Shown here: positions 17,312-23,342 of the stretch, in pieces
Layout of the letters: each line of letters begins with the position of its first letter
Position numbering within the stretch: the stretch's first letter is position 1
Assembly (NCBI RefSeq): GCF_024256385.1
Contig: NZ_JAMLFW010000001.1
Location: forward strand, 2,604,001-2,668,000
Source of the DNA: Anatilimnocola floriformis
GTDB lineage: Bacteria > Planctomycetota > Planctomycetia > Pirellulales > Pirellulaceae
Length of the DNA stretch: 64,000 nt
Direction of reading: 5' to 3'
Notes under the pieces: model-generated
Told to the model about the DNA's origin: nothing
What the model saw: the letters and a program-made list of their open reading frames with translations, nothing else
Databases searched by the model: none
Position numbers and translations under genes: made by a program

Positions 17312-17398
17312 CGTAGGATAGGCTTCCAGCCTGTCTTACAGCGTTTAATTACTGATTTGTTTCTGGTTTTTACGGACAGGCTAGCAGCCTATCCTACG
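17312..17398. repeat. Inverted repeat between pduL and the first BMC-H gene
   Basis: Left arm CGTAGGATAGGCTTCCAGCC (17312) with TGTC, and right arm GACAGGCTAGCAGCCTATCC (17375) with TACG, pair over 24 bases with two mismatches. The loop is about 39 bases. The right arm ends directly beside GGGAG, the Shine-Dalgarno of the BMC-H gene that starts at 17409. The stem could therefore influence both mRNA ends and ribosome access. Confidence 0.8.
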
Positions 17399-17408
17399 GG
17401 AGATTGCA

Positions 17409-17711
17409 ATGGCTAAGAATCTGGAAGCGCTCGGCATGATCGAGACGAAGGGCTTCATCGCCCTGCTCGAAGCGACCGATGCGATGTTGAAAGCCGCCAA
17501 CGTGACGTTGGTTGGTTGGGACAAGGTTGGTAGCGGTCTGGTTTCGGCTTTCGTCGTCGGCGATGTCGCCGCAGTGAAGAGCGCGACCGATGCGGGCGCT
17601 GCTGCCGCTGGCCGCGTGGGCGAAGTCGTCAGCGTACACGTCATTCCGCGTCCGCACGAAGACCTCAGCATCGTGCTGCCGCCGAGCATCAAGTACGCCA
17701 CCAAGGCCTAG
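17409..17711 (+). CDS. BMC-H shell protein 1
   Basis: This 100-residue protein is a single BMC domain (PF00936): [60 protein letters not shown] and [14 protein letters not shown]. The pore loop KVGSG is of the usual KxGSG kind. BMC-H proteins form the flat hexamers of the shell facets. It has about 12 extra residues after the domain compared with the second BMC-H. GGGAG lies just before the ATG, next to the hairpin upstream. Confidence 0.96.
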   Translation: MAKNLEALGMIETKGFIALLEATDAMLKAANVTLVGWDKVGSGLVSAFVVGDVAAVKSATDAGAAAAGRVGEVVSVHVIPRPHEDLSIVLPPSIKYATKA

Positions 17712-17723
17712 TTGAAATCATCA

Positions 17724-17746
17724 GCCGCCGGGCGCTAGCCCCCGGC
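17724..17746. repeat. Short GC-rich hairpin between the two BMC-H genes
   Basis: GCCGCCGGGCGCTAGC followed by CCCCGGC folds as an imperfect palindrome around GCGCTAGC. It occupies the front of the 77 bp gap between the two shell genes. It could be part of an mRNA-processing or stability signal; there is no T-tract, so it is not a standard terminator. Confidence 0.6.
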
Positions 17747-17788
17747 TTTCCTCGCAAATCTAATAACAATTCACAGGTAATAGTTCAG

Positions 17789-18055
17789 ATGAACACAGCA
17801 ATTGGTTTGATTGAAACGAAGGGCCTGATCGGCCTGGTCGAAGCGACCGACGCGATGGCGAAAGCCGCCAACGTGCAAATCGTCAAGCGGATCGGCATCG
17901 GTGGCGCTTATGTCACCACGATCGTTCAAGGCGATGTCGGCAGCGTGCGCGCTGCAGTCGAAGCGGGCGCTCAAGCCGCTCAGCAAGTCGGCGAACTCGT
18001 CGGCAGCCACATCATTCCTCGCCCCGCCGAAGGTTTGATCGAAGCGTTCGTTTAA
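17789..18055 (+). CDS. BMC-H shell protein 2
   Basis: This 88-residue protein is a minimal BMC domain: AIGLIETKGLIGLVEATDAM, KAANVQIVKRIGIGGAYVTT, GDVGSVRAAVEAGAQAAQQV and GSHIIPRPAEGLIEAF. Its pore loop reads GIGGAY, unlike KVGSG in the neighbouring paralogue, so the two hexamers probably pass different metabolites. Planctomycete-type BMC loci typically carry exactly two BMC-H genes, which fits. It is framed by palindromic repeats on both sides. Confidence 0.96.
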   Translation: MNTAIGLIETKGLIGLVEATDAMAKAANVQIVKRIGIGGAYVTTIVQGDVGSVRAAVEAGAQAAQQVGELVGSHIIPRPAEGLIEAFV

Positions 18056-18071
18056 AGCGTCTTGCGCATCC

Positions 18072-18146
18072 TGTAACTGAATTCGCCAGAATTCAGACGG
18101 ATGCGCAGTACGACGTCGCTCACTGAATTCTGTCGAATTCAGCTAC
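18072..18146. repeat. GAATTC-type inverted repeat, copy 2
   Basis: The left arm CTGAATTCGCCAGAATTCAG (18077-18096) and right arm CTGAATTCTGTCGAATTCAG (18123-18142) flank a 26-base spacer, with GTA and CTAC-like ends. It is the same element as copies 1 and 3. Here it separates the second BMC-H gene from the kinase gene in the 115 bp gap. Confidence 0.88.
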
Positions 18147-18170
18147 TGGTCAAGGATGAAGGACTAAACG

Positions 18171-19358
18171 ATGAAAATCCTAGTCGCCAATCTCGGCTCG
18201 ACGAGCTTCAAGTATCGGCTATACGACATGGCCGACGAACGGCAGCTCGCGCGCGGTGGGGTCGAACGCATCGGTTCGGCTGAAAGCCCGTGCTTTGTCG
18301 AGATTGCAGGCAAGAAGCAGGAACTGAAGGTTCCCGTTCCGGATCACGCCGTCGCGGTGCGTCAGTGCCTCGCGCAGCTCACCGATCCGCAGAACGGTTG
18401 CCTGCAGAGCGAACAGGAAGTGGCTGCCATCGGTTTCAAAGCCGTGCATGGTGGTCGCGTAAGTGGCGTGCAGCGGATCACTCCCGATGTGCTCGCCGCC
18501 ATGGAAGAGATGAACCTGCTCGCTCCGGCGCACAATCCTCCTTACATTCGCGCGATGCGACTGCTGGGGGAAAAGCTGCCGCAGATTCCGCTGGTGGCTG
18601 CGTTTGAAACGGGTTTTCACAACACGATTGCCGACAAGCTTCGCTACTATCCCGCGCCGCATGAATGGGCCGAGAAGTGGCAGATCAAACGCTGGGGTTT
18701 TCACGGCGCGAGTCATCGCTACATCGCCCAGCGGACGAGCCAACTGTTGGAACGATACGATCTGCGGATCATTTCGTGCCATCTCGGCGGCTCGAACAGT
18801 CTGTGTGCGATTCGGGGTCAACAAAGCATCTCGACCACGATGGGCATGAGTCCGCAAACCGGTTTGCCGCAGAACAACCGTGTCGGCGATTTCGATCCGT
18901 TTGCGATTCCACTCATCATGGAGCGCGAAGGAAAGAGCCTGCAGGAAGTTCTGAATACACTCGCCGAAAAAAGCGGCTTGCTCGGACTCAGCGGCATTAG
19001 TGGTGACGTGCGCGATCTCGATGAAGCCGCCGCCAATGGCAACGGCCGGGCTCGGCTGGCGCTCGATGTGTTCATCGCCGAAATTCGGCGGCACCTCGGC
19101 GGCATGCTGGTGGAACTCGGTGGCGCCGACGCGATCGTGTTCACCGGCGGCATCGGCGAAAACGGCGTGAACATTCGCGCGGGAGTTTGCGAAAACCTGC
19201 AAGGCCTCGGCATCGAACTCGATGCAGGGCTCAACAGCTCAAAGGGCAACTCCGAGCGCTGCGTGAGCAAGGCCGGCAGCCCAACGCAGATCTGGATCAT
19301 TCCGACGAACGAGGAACTGATCGTGGCCCGTCAAACCAAACATGCAATTGAAGGGTAG
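18171..19358 (+). CDS. Acetate-kinase-family enzyme of the BMC operon
   Basis: This 395-residue protein is of acetate-kinase length and fold: ILVANLGSTSFKYRLYDM, GFKAVHGGRVSGVQRITPDV, AFETGFHNTIADKLRYYP and RWGFHGASHRYIAQRTSQLL. The C-terminal GADAIVFTGGIGENGVNIRA also fits. It would make ATP from the acyl-phosphate released by PduL. Several active-site motifs differ from ordinary acetate kinases: HLGGSNSLCAI instead of the usual HLGNGASxxAI, and LPQNNRVGDFDP instead of MGTRSGDxDP. This points to a different acyl phosphate, for example lactyl- or propionyl-phosphate. AAGGA precedes the ATG. The next gene follows after eight bases. Confidence 0.9.
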   Translation: MKILVANLGSTSFKYRLYDMADERQLARGGVERIGSAESPCFVEIAGKKQELKVPVPDHAVAVRQCLAQLTDPQNGCLQSEQEVAAIGFKAVHGGRVSGVQRITPDVLAAMEEMNLLAPAHNPPYIRAMRLLGEKLPQIPLVAAFETGFHNTIADKLRYYPAPHEWAEKWQIKRWGFHGASHRYIAQRTSQLLERYDLRIISCHLGGSNSLCAIRGQQSISTTMGMSPQTGLPQNNRVGDFDPFAIPLIMEREGKSLQEVLNTLAEKSGLLGLSGISGDVRDLDEAAANGNGRARLALDVFIAEIRRHLGGMLVELGGADAIVFTGGIGENGVNIRAGVCENLQGLGIELDAGLNSSKGNSERCVSKAGSPTQIWIIPTNEELIVARQTKHAIEG

Positions 19359-19366
19359 CGCACCAC

Positions 19367-19675
19367 ATGTTCGTCGCCAAAGTCACCGGCAGTCTGGTTT
19401 CGACGCAAAAAGTCGATTCGATGAAGGGCTTTAAACTCTTGATCGTCGAACCCTATCGCATCGAAGCCAAGGATCGGAAGTCGATCGTCACGACAGGCCG
19501 GACGTTTGTCGCGGTCGATACGCTCGGCGCGGGGATCGGCGATTTTGTGATCCTCACGCAAGGCTCTTCGGCGCGATTGACACCCGAAACCAAGACGCTC
19601 CCCATCGACGCCGTCGTCGTGGGCATCGTCGACAAAGTGCAAGTGGATGAGGGAACGGTCTACTCGCGGGATTAA
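19367..19675 (+). CDS. BMC-P (EutN/CcmL) vertex protein 1
   Basis: This 102-residue protein is an EutN/CcmL domain (PF03319), which forms the pentamers that cap shell vertices. Diagnostic segments are MFVAKVTGSLVSTQKVDSMK, FKLLIVEPYRIE, VAVDTLGAGIGDFVILTQGS and IDAVVVGIVDKVQVDEGTVY. The GAGxGDxV turn is the family hallmark. It lies eight bases after the kinase gene and is the first of three BMC-P genes in this operon. Confidence 0.95.
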   Translation: MFVAKVTGSLVSTQKVDSMKGFKLLIVEPYRIEAKDRKSIVTTGRTFVAVDTLGAGIGDFVILTQGSSARLTPETKTLPIDAVVVGIVDKVQVDEGTVYSRD

Positions 19676-19696
19676 GGACCAAACAACTTACAGACC

Positions 19697-19899
19697 CCAC
19701 CGAGCTTGCTCGGTGGTGAAATGATTATGCACCAGTTCAACCACCTCGCGAAGCCAGCCCCCACCGACCTTGTGTCGGTGGAGCAAATGATTTTCGCGGC
19801 GGTTCAATCATCCGCTCCACCGACCAAGGCCGGCGGGGGCGAGACGAGTAGCGATCAGGACTAGTGCAGAATCAGGGCTCCACCGAGCAATCTCGGTGG
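19697..19899. repeat. Four CCACCGA hairpins in one gap
   Basis: The 263 bp gap between the first BMC-P gene and the aldehyde dehydrogenase holds four related small hairpins. They are CCACCGAGCTTGCTCGGTGG at 19697, CCACCGAC...GTCGGTGG at 19761, CCACCGACCAAGGCCGGCGG near 19818 and CCACCGAG...CTCGGTGG at 19880. The outer copies pair as CGAG, the inner ones as CGAC. Nothing else gene-like is visible in the gap. The set could also fold as a larger structure, since copies 2 and 3 face each other. Confidence 0.8.
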
Positions 19900-19938
19900 G
19901 GGCCAGAGAACAAGAAACTCCAACTAACGATTAACCAT

Positions 19939-21384
19939 ATGCAAATCAACGAAGCTCTCATCCGCAGTGTCGTCGCTCAGGTCCTCTCCGAAGTGGCCCG
20001 GGGTGGCGCACACGTCAGCAGCGGTCCCAAGTTCGCCGGCCGGCATGGCATCTTCACTTGCGTGAACGAAGCCGTCGCTGCTGCTCGCGATGCGTTCGAG
20101 CAATTGAGCGAGCGGACCATGGAAGACCGCAAGCGGATCATCAGCCATATTCGCCGCATCTCGATCGACAACTGCGTCGAGCTCGGCACGATGGAAATGA
20201 ACGAGACCAAGGTTGGCCGTCTCAATCACAAGATCGAAAAGCTGAAGACCCTCGGCGAAAAAACGCCGGGCGTGGAATTCATGCGAAGCGAAGTATTCAG
20301 CGGCGACCACGGCTTGGCCGTGATCGAACACGCGCCATTCGGCGTGATCGGCGCGATCACTCCGGTTACGCACTCGCTGCCGACCATCACCGGCAACGCA
20401 GTGAGCATGATCGCTTCGGGCAACTCGGTCGTGGTGAATCCGCACCCGAGCGGCAAGAAGGTGGCTGCCGAAGGTGTGCGTCGTTTCAACGAAGCCATCT
20501 ACAAAGACCTCGGCATCGACAACCTGATTTGCGTGATCACCGAACCGACGCTGGAAACGGCCAATCAACTGTTCGGTCATCGCAATGTCAATCTGATCTG
20601 CGTCACCGGCGGCCCTGCTGTCGGTCGCGCAGCGCTTCGCAGCGGCAAGCGGGCCGTGGTCGCTGGCCCAGGCAATCCGCCGGTCGTCGTCGACGAAACG
20701 GCGGACCTCGACAACGCCGCCCGCTGCATCATTCAAGGTGCGGCTTACGACAACAACCTGCTCTGCATCGCCGAGAAGGAAGTGTTTGTCGTCTCAAGCG
20801 TCTTCGACAAGATGATGGACGCCATGGATCGCGCCGGCGCGACGCGGCTGAATGCTCGCGAAGTCGACGAGTTCACCAAGAAGGCGATTGTTCAAGTCGG
20901 CGAAGGGGAACACAAGCACGACGCCCCTTCGAAGGAATTCCTCGGCCAGGATGCCAAAGTCCTCGCCCGTGCGATCGGCAAATCGATTCCGGAAAAGAGC
21001 GACCTGCTGTTCGGCGAAGCCGACGAAAGCAATCCGTTTGTTCCGGTCGAACAGATGATGCCCTTCGTGCCGTTCGTCCGCGTGAAGAATGTCGACGAAG
21101 CCATCCAAAAGGCTCAGCACTACGAACACGGTTTCCGGCACACGAGCATCATTCACAGCCAGAACGTAAAGAACATGACGAAGATGGGCCGCATCCTCGA
21201 CACGACGCTGTTCGTGAAGAACGGCCCGTGCATGGCCGCCCTCGGTCTCGGCGGCGAAGGCTACTTGTCGTTCTCGATCGCTGGCCCGACCGGCGAAGGT
21301 GTGACGACGCCGTTGACCTTCACCCGCGAACGCCGCTGCTCGCTCATCGAAGATCTGTGCGTCCTCGGCAAACCCAAGTCGTAA
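19939..21384 (+). CDS. CoA-acylating aldehyde dehydrogenase of the BMC
   Basis: I start at the ATG at 19939, so the 481-residue protein opens with QINEALIRSVVAQVLSEVAR, an amphipathic encapsulation-type helix. Residues 30 on are of the EutE/PduP family: VIEHAPFGVIGAITPVTHSL, GNSVVVNPHPSGKKVAAEGV, LICVTGGPAVGRAALRSGKR and AGPGNPPVVVDETADLDNAA. The expected catalytic Cys is residue 276 in DNNLLCIAEKEVFV. It converts an aldehyde, CoA and NAD+ to acyl-CoA; with the aldolase here the likely aldehyde is lactaldehyde. It lies after the four-hairpin gap and before another palindrome. Confidence 0.95.
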   Translation: MQINEALIRSVVAQVLSEVARGGAHVSSGPKFAGRHGIFTCVNEAVAAARDAFEQLSERTMEDRKRIISHIRRISIDNCVELGTMEMNETKVGRLNHKIEKLKTLGEKTPGVEFMRSEVFSGDHGLAVIEHAPFGVIGAITPVTHSLPTITGNAVSMIASGNSVVVNPHPSGKKVAAEGVRRFNEAIYKDLGIDNLICVITEPTLETANQLFGHRNVNLICVTGGPAVGRAALRSGKRAVVAGPGNPPVVVDETADLDNAARCIIQGAAYDNNLLCIAEKEVFVVSSVFDKMMDAMDRAGATRLNAREVDEFTKKAIVQVGEGEHKHDAPSKEFLGQDAKVLARAIGKSIPEKSDLLFGEADESNPFVPVEQMMPFVPFVRVKNVDEAIQKAQHYEHGFRHTSIIHSQNVKNMTKMGRILDTTLFVKNGPCMAALGLGGEGYLSFSIAGPTGEGVTTPLTFTRERRCSLIEDLCVLGKPKS

Positions 21385-21388
21385 ATCT

Positions 21389-21460
21389 GTAGCTGAATTC
21401 GCCAGAATTCAGACTCCTGATTTTTTCGAAACCCCTCTGAATTCTGGCGAATTCAGCTAC
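21389..21460. repeat. GAATTC-type inverted repeat, copy 3
   Basis: GTAGCTGAATTCGCCAGAAT starts the left arm at 21389; the right arm ends GAATTCTGGCGAATTCAGCT then AC at 21460. The arms are perfectly complementary over 24 bases, the best of the three copies. The spacer of 24 bases includes a run of Ts. It fills the 89 bp gap between the aldehyde dehydrogenase and the second BMC-P gene. Confidence 0.9.
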
Positions 21461-21473
21461 TCAAAAGACAACC

Positions 21474-21734
21474 ATGCAACTCGGCCTCGTCATCGGCACC
21501 GCCATCGCTACCGCGCGGCATCCGTCCTTCAAAGGACAAAAGATGCTCGTCGTGCAGCCGTTGATGGCCGATGGCAAAACTCCCGACGCCGATCCGGTGA
21601 TTGCCGCCGATGTCGTGGGCGCCGGCCGAGGCGAACTGGTGATGATCACGAGCGACGGCAAGTACGTTCGCGAAATTACCGGCGACGAATCGACCCCCAT
21701 CCGCTACTCGATCGTCGGCATTGCAGACAACTAA
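21474..21734 (+). CDS. BMC-P (EutN/CcmL) vertex protein 2
   Basis: This 86-residue EutN/CcmL protein shows QLGLVIGTAIATARHPSFKG, KMLVVQPLMADG, DVVGAGRGELVMITSDGKYV and YSIVGIADN. It is the shortest and most canonical of the three BMC-P proteins. It starts 13 bases after the third GAATTC repeat and is followed after six bases by the small unknown gene, so this group (BMC-P, unknown, BMC-P, aldolase) is tightly packed. Confidence 0.95.
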   Translation: MQLGLVIGTAIATARHPSFKGQKMLVVQPLMADGKTPDADPVIAADVVGAGRGELVMITSDGKYVREITGDESTPIRYSIVGIADN

Positions 21735-21740
21735 CAAACC

Positions 21741-22037
21741 ATGAACCTGACTCCCGCTGATATCGATCGAATTGTCGCCGAAGTGGTGCGCCGCGTGCGC
21801 GCCCTCGTCGCGACTTCGACACCAGCGCCGATTCAGCAAACCGAATCCACCAGCAGTTTGAACTTGAACGACAAAGTCATCACGCTCGCGACGATCAAGG
21901 GCCGGCTCCAGGGAATCACCACGGTGGTTGTCTCGGAGCGGGCCATCGTCACGCACGCGGTGAGGGACGAACTGCGCGACAAGAAGATCAGCTGGCAACG
22001 CGTTGCGTCCAACACGGCCACCAAGGCGAGGAGCTAA
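21741..22037 (+). CDS. Small BMC-operon protein with encapsulation-like helix
   Basis: This 98-residue protein sits between two BMC-P genes with gaps of six and three bases, so it is surely part of the operon. Residues 4-23 (TPADIDRIVAEVVRRVRALV) form an amphipathic helix like the targeting helices of PduL, the aldehyde dehydrogenase and the aldolase. A Thr/Ser/Pro linker follows, then LNDKVITLATIKGRLQGITT and VVVSERAIVTHAVRDELRDK. The last part recalls the 'IITPxAxExAxxxGI' stretch I remember from EutQ-like BMC proteins. No catalytic motif is visible. It may be a scaffold or cargo adaptor rather than an enzyme. Confidence 0.88.
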   Translation: MNLTPADIDRIVAEVVRRVRALVATSTPAPIQQTESTSSLNLNDKVITLATIKGRLQGITTVVVSERAIVTHAVRDELRDKKISWQRVASNTATKARS

Positions 22038-22040
22038 CCA

Positions 22041-22337
22041 ATGCGAATCGCCAAAGTGCTCGGCACGGTCACGATGAACAGTCAGCATCCCACGATGCAA
22101 GGCGCACGGCTGCGGCTCATCGTGCCGCTGTCGCTCGCCGAACTGCGCGATGGCGTGGCTCCGCAAGCCGACGAAATTGTCGCTTGGGACGACCTCGGCG
22201 CCGGCATCGGCGATCTGGTCGCCATCAGCGAAGGGGCCGAAGCGGCTCAGCCGTTCCGACCCAATTACAAACCAATCGACGTTTACATTTCCGCCATTCT
22301 CGATCAACTCGACCTCGATCAAAACCTCCTTCGTTAA
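22041..22337 (+). CDS. BMC-P (EutN/CcmL) vertex protein 3
   Basis: This 98-residue EutN/CcmL protein shows MRIAKVLGTVTMNSQHPTMQ, RLRLIVPLSLAELRDGVAPQ, EIVAWDDLGAGIGDLVAISE and VYISAILDQLDLD. It has an insertion after the second strand (SLAELRDGVAPQAD) compared with BMC-P 2. Three distinct BMC-P genes with no BMC-T gene is the composition known for planctomycete BMCs. It begins three bases after the small unknown gene. Confidence 0.95.
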   Translation: MRIAKVLGTVTMNSQHPTMQGARLRLIVPLSLAELRDGVAPQADEIVAWDDLGAGIGDLVAISEGAEAAQPFRPNYKPIDVYISAILDQLDLDQNLLR

Positions 22338-22349
22338 AGGCATCAACCC

Positions 22350-23231
22350 ATGGTCAATCATCACAAAATCAAGCAGGACATCTGCGAGATCGGCCGCCGC
22401 TTGTACAACAAGGGCTTCGCCGCCGCCAACGACGGCAACATCACGGTGCGCGTCGGCGAGAACGAAGTTCTCTGCACCCCTACGATGCACAGCAAGGGCT
22501 TTCTCAAGCCCGACGATATCAGCCTCGTCGACATGACCGGCAAGCAACTGAGCGGCCGCAAAAAGCGTTCGAGCGAAGCGTTGCTGCACCTCGAAATCTA
22601 TAAGCAACGGCCCGACGTGAAGAGCGTCGTGCACTGCCACCCGCCGCACGCCACGGCCTTCGCGATCGCTCGCGAACCGATTCCGCAGTGCGTGCTCCCC
22701 GAAGTCGAAGTGTTCCTCGGCGATGTTCCGATCACCACCTACGAAACTCCCGGCGGCCAAGCCTTTGCCGATACGGTGCTGCCGTTCGTGAGCAAGACAA
22801 ACATCATCATCCTCGCCAACCACGGCACGGTGAGCTACGGCACGGATGTGGAACAAGCTTATTGGTGGACGGAAATTCTCGACGCGTATTGCCGCATGCT
22901 GATGCTCGCCAAGAGCCTCGGCAAAGTGAACTACTTCGATGAGAAGAAGGAACGCGAACTGCTCGACCTGAAGCAGAAATGGGGCTGGGCCGATCCGCGC
23001 AACACCGAGGAATACAAGAACTGTGACGTGTGCGCGAACGACATCTTCCGCGACAGCTGGAAGCAATCGGGCGTGGAACGGCGTGCGTTCGACGCTCCCC
23101 CCGCCATGGGCCCTGCCGTGGCTGCCGCGGTGAAAAAAGAAGTCGCCGCCGCGCCCGCCGGCGGTGATCAAGAAGCGCTGATCAAGATGATCACCGAACG
23201 AGTGATGGAAGCTTTGGCAACGCAGAAGTAA
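22350..23231 (+). CDS. Class II sugar-phosphate aldolase of the BMC
   Basis: The 293-residue protein is a class II aldolase/adducin family member: KQDICEIGRRLYNKGFAAAN, DGNITVRVGENEVLCTPTMH, KRSSEALLHLEIYKQRPDVK (Glu of SSE expected catalytic), SVVHCHPPHATAFAIA (two Zn His) and IIILANHGTVSYGTDVEQAY (third Zn His). Beyond the usual fold (about 215 residues) it has an Ala/Pro-rich linker and a C-terminal amphipathic helix, DQEALIKMITERVMEALATQ, a probable encapsulation peptide. It should split fuculose- or rhamnulose-1-phosphate into DHAP and lactaldehyde inside the shell. A CxxC (NCDVC) lies near residue 225. Confidence 0.93.
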   Translation: MVNHHKIKQDICEIGRRLYNKGFAAANDGNITVRVGENEVLCTPTMHSKGFLKPDDISLVDMTGKQLSGRKKRSSEALLHLEIYKQRPDVKSVVHCHPPHATAFAIAREPIPQCVLPEVEVFLGDVPITTYETPGGQAFADTVLPFVSKTNIIILANHGTVSYGTDVEQAYWWTEILDAYCRMLMLAKSLGKVNYFDEKKERELLDLKQKWGWADPRNTEEYKNCDVCANDIFRDSWKQSGVERRAFDAPPAMGPAVAAAVKKEVAAAPAGGDQEALIKMITERVMEALATQK

Positions 23232-23333
23232 GAACGCAGAATGCAGAATGAGGCAGGCAAATGCCTTTCGTTCTGCATTCTGACTTCTACGTTCTGCATT
23301 CAATCTGCAATCTGACATCTGCAATCTGCAATA
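23232..23333. repeat. GCAGAAT / CTGCAATCTG repeat-filled spacer
   Basis: The 111 bp gap between the aldolase and dehydrogenase genes is almost wholly repetitive. AACGCAGAATGCAGAATGA near 23233 faces TTCTGCATTC twice further on, forming an inverted repeat. Then CAATCTGCAATCTGACATCT and GCAATCTGCAATA follow as direct repeats. The same CTGCAATCTG words occur in the gap at 31887-31970. Confidence 0.75.
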
Positions 23334-23342
23334 AGTGATCCC

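Noticed and set aside
20058-21392. A 444-codon frame in +3 within the aldehyde dehydrogenase gene
   Set aside because: It is an Arg-rich out-of-frame reading of a well-identified gene.
17312-23333. CRISPR array in the BMC-operon spacers
   Set aside because: The repeats are palindromes of differing sequence, not regularly spaced identical direct repeats, and no cas gene is present.
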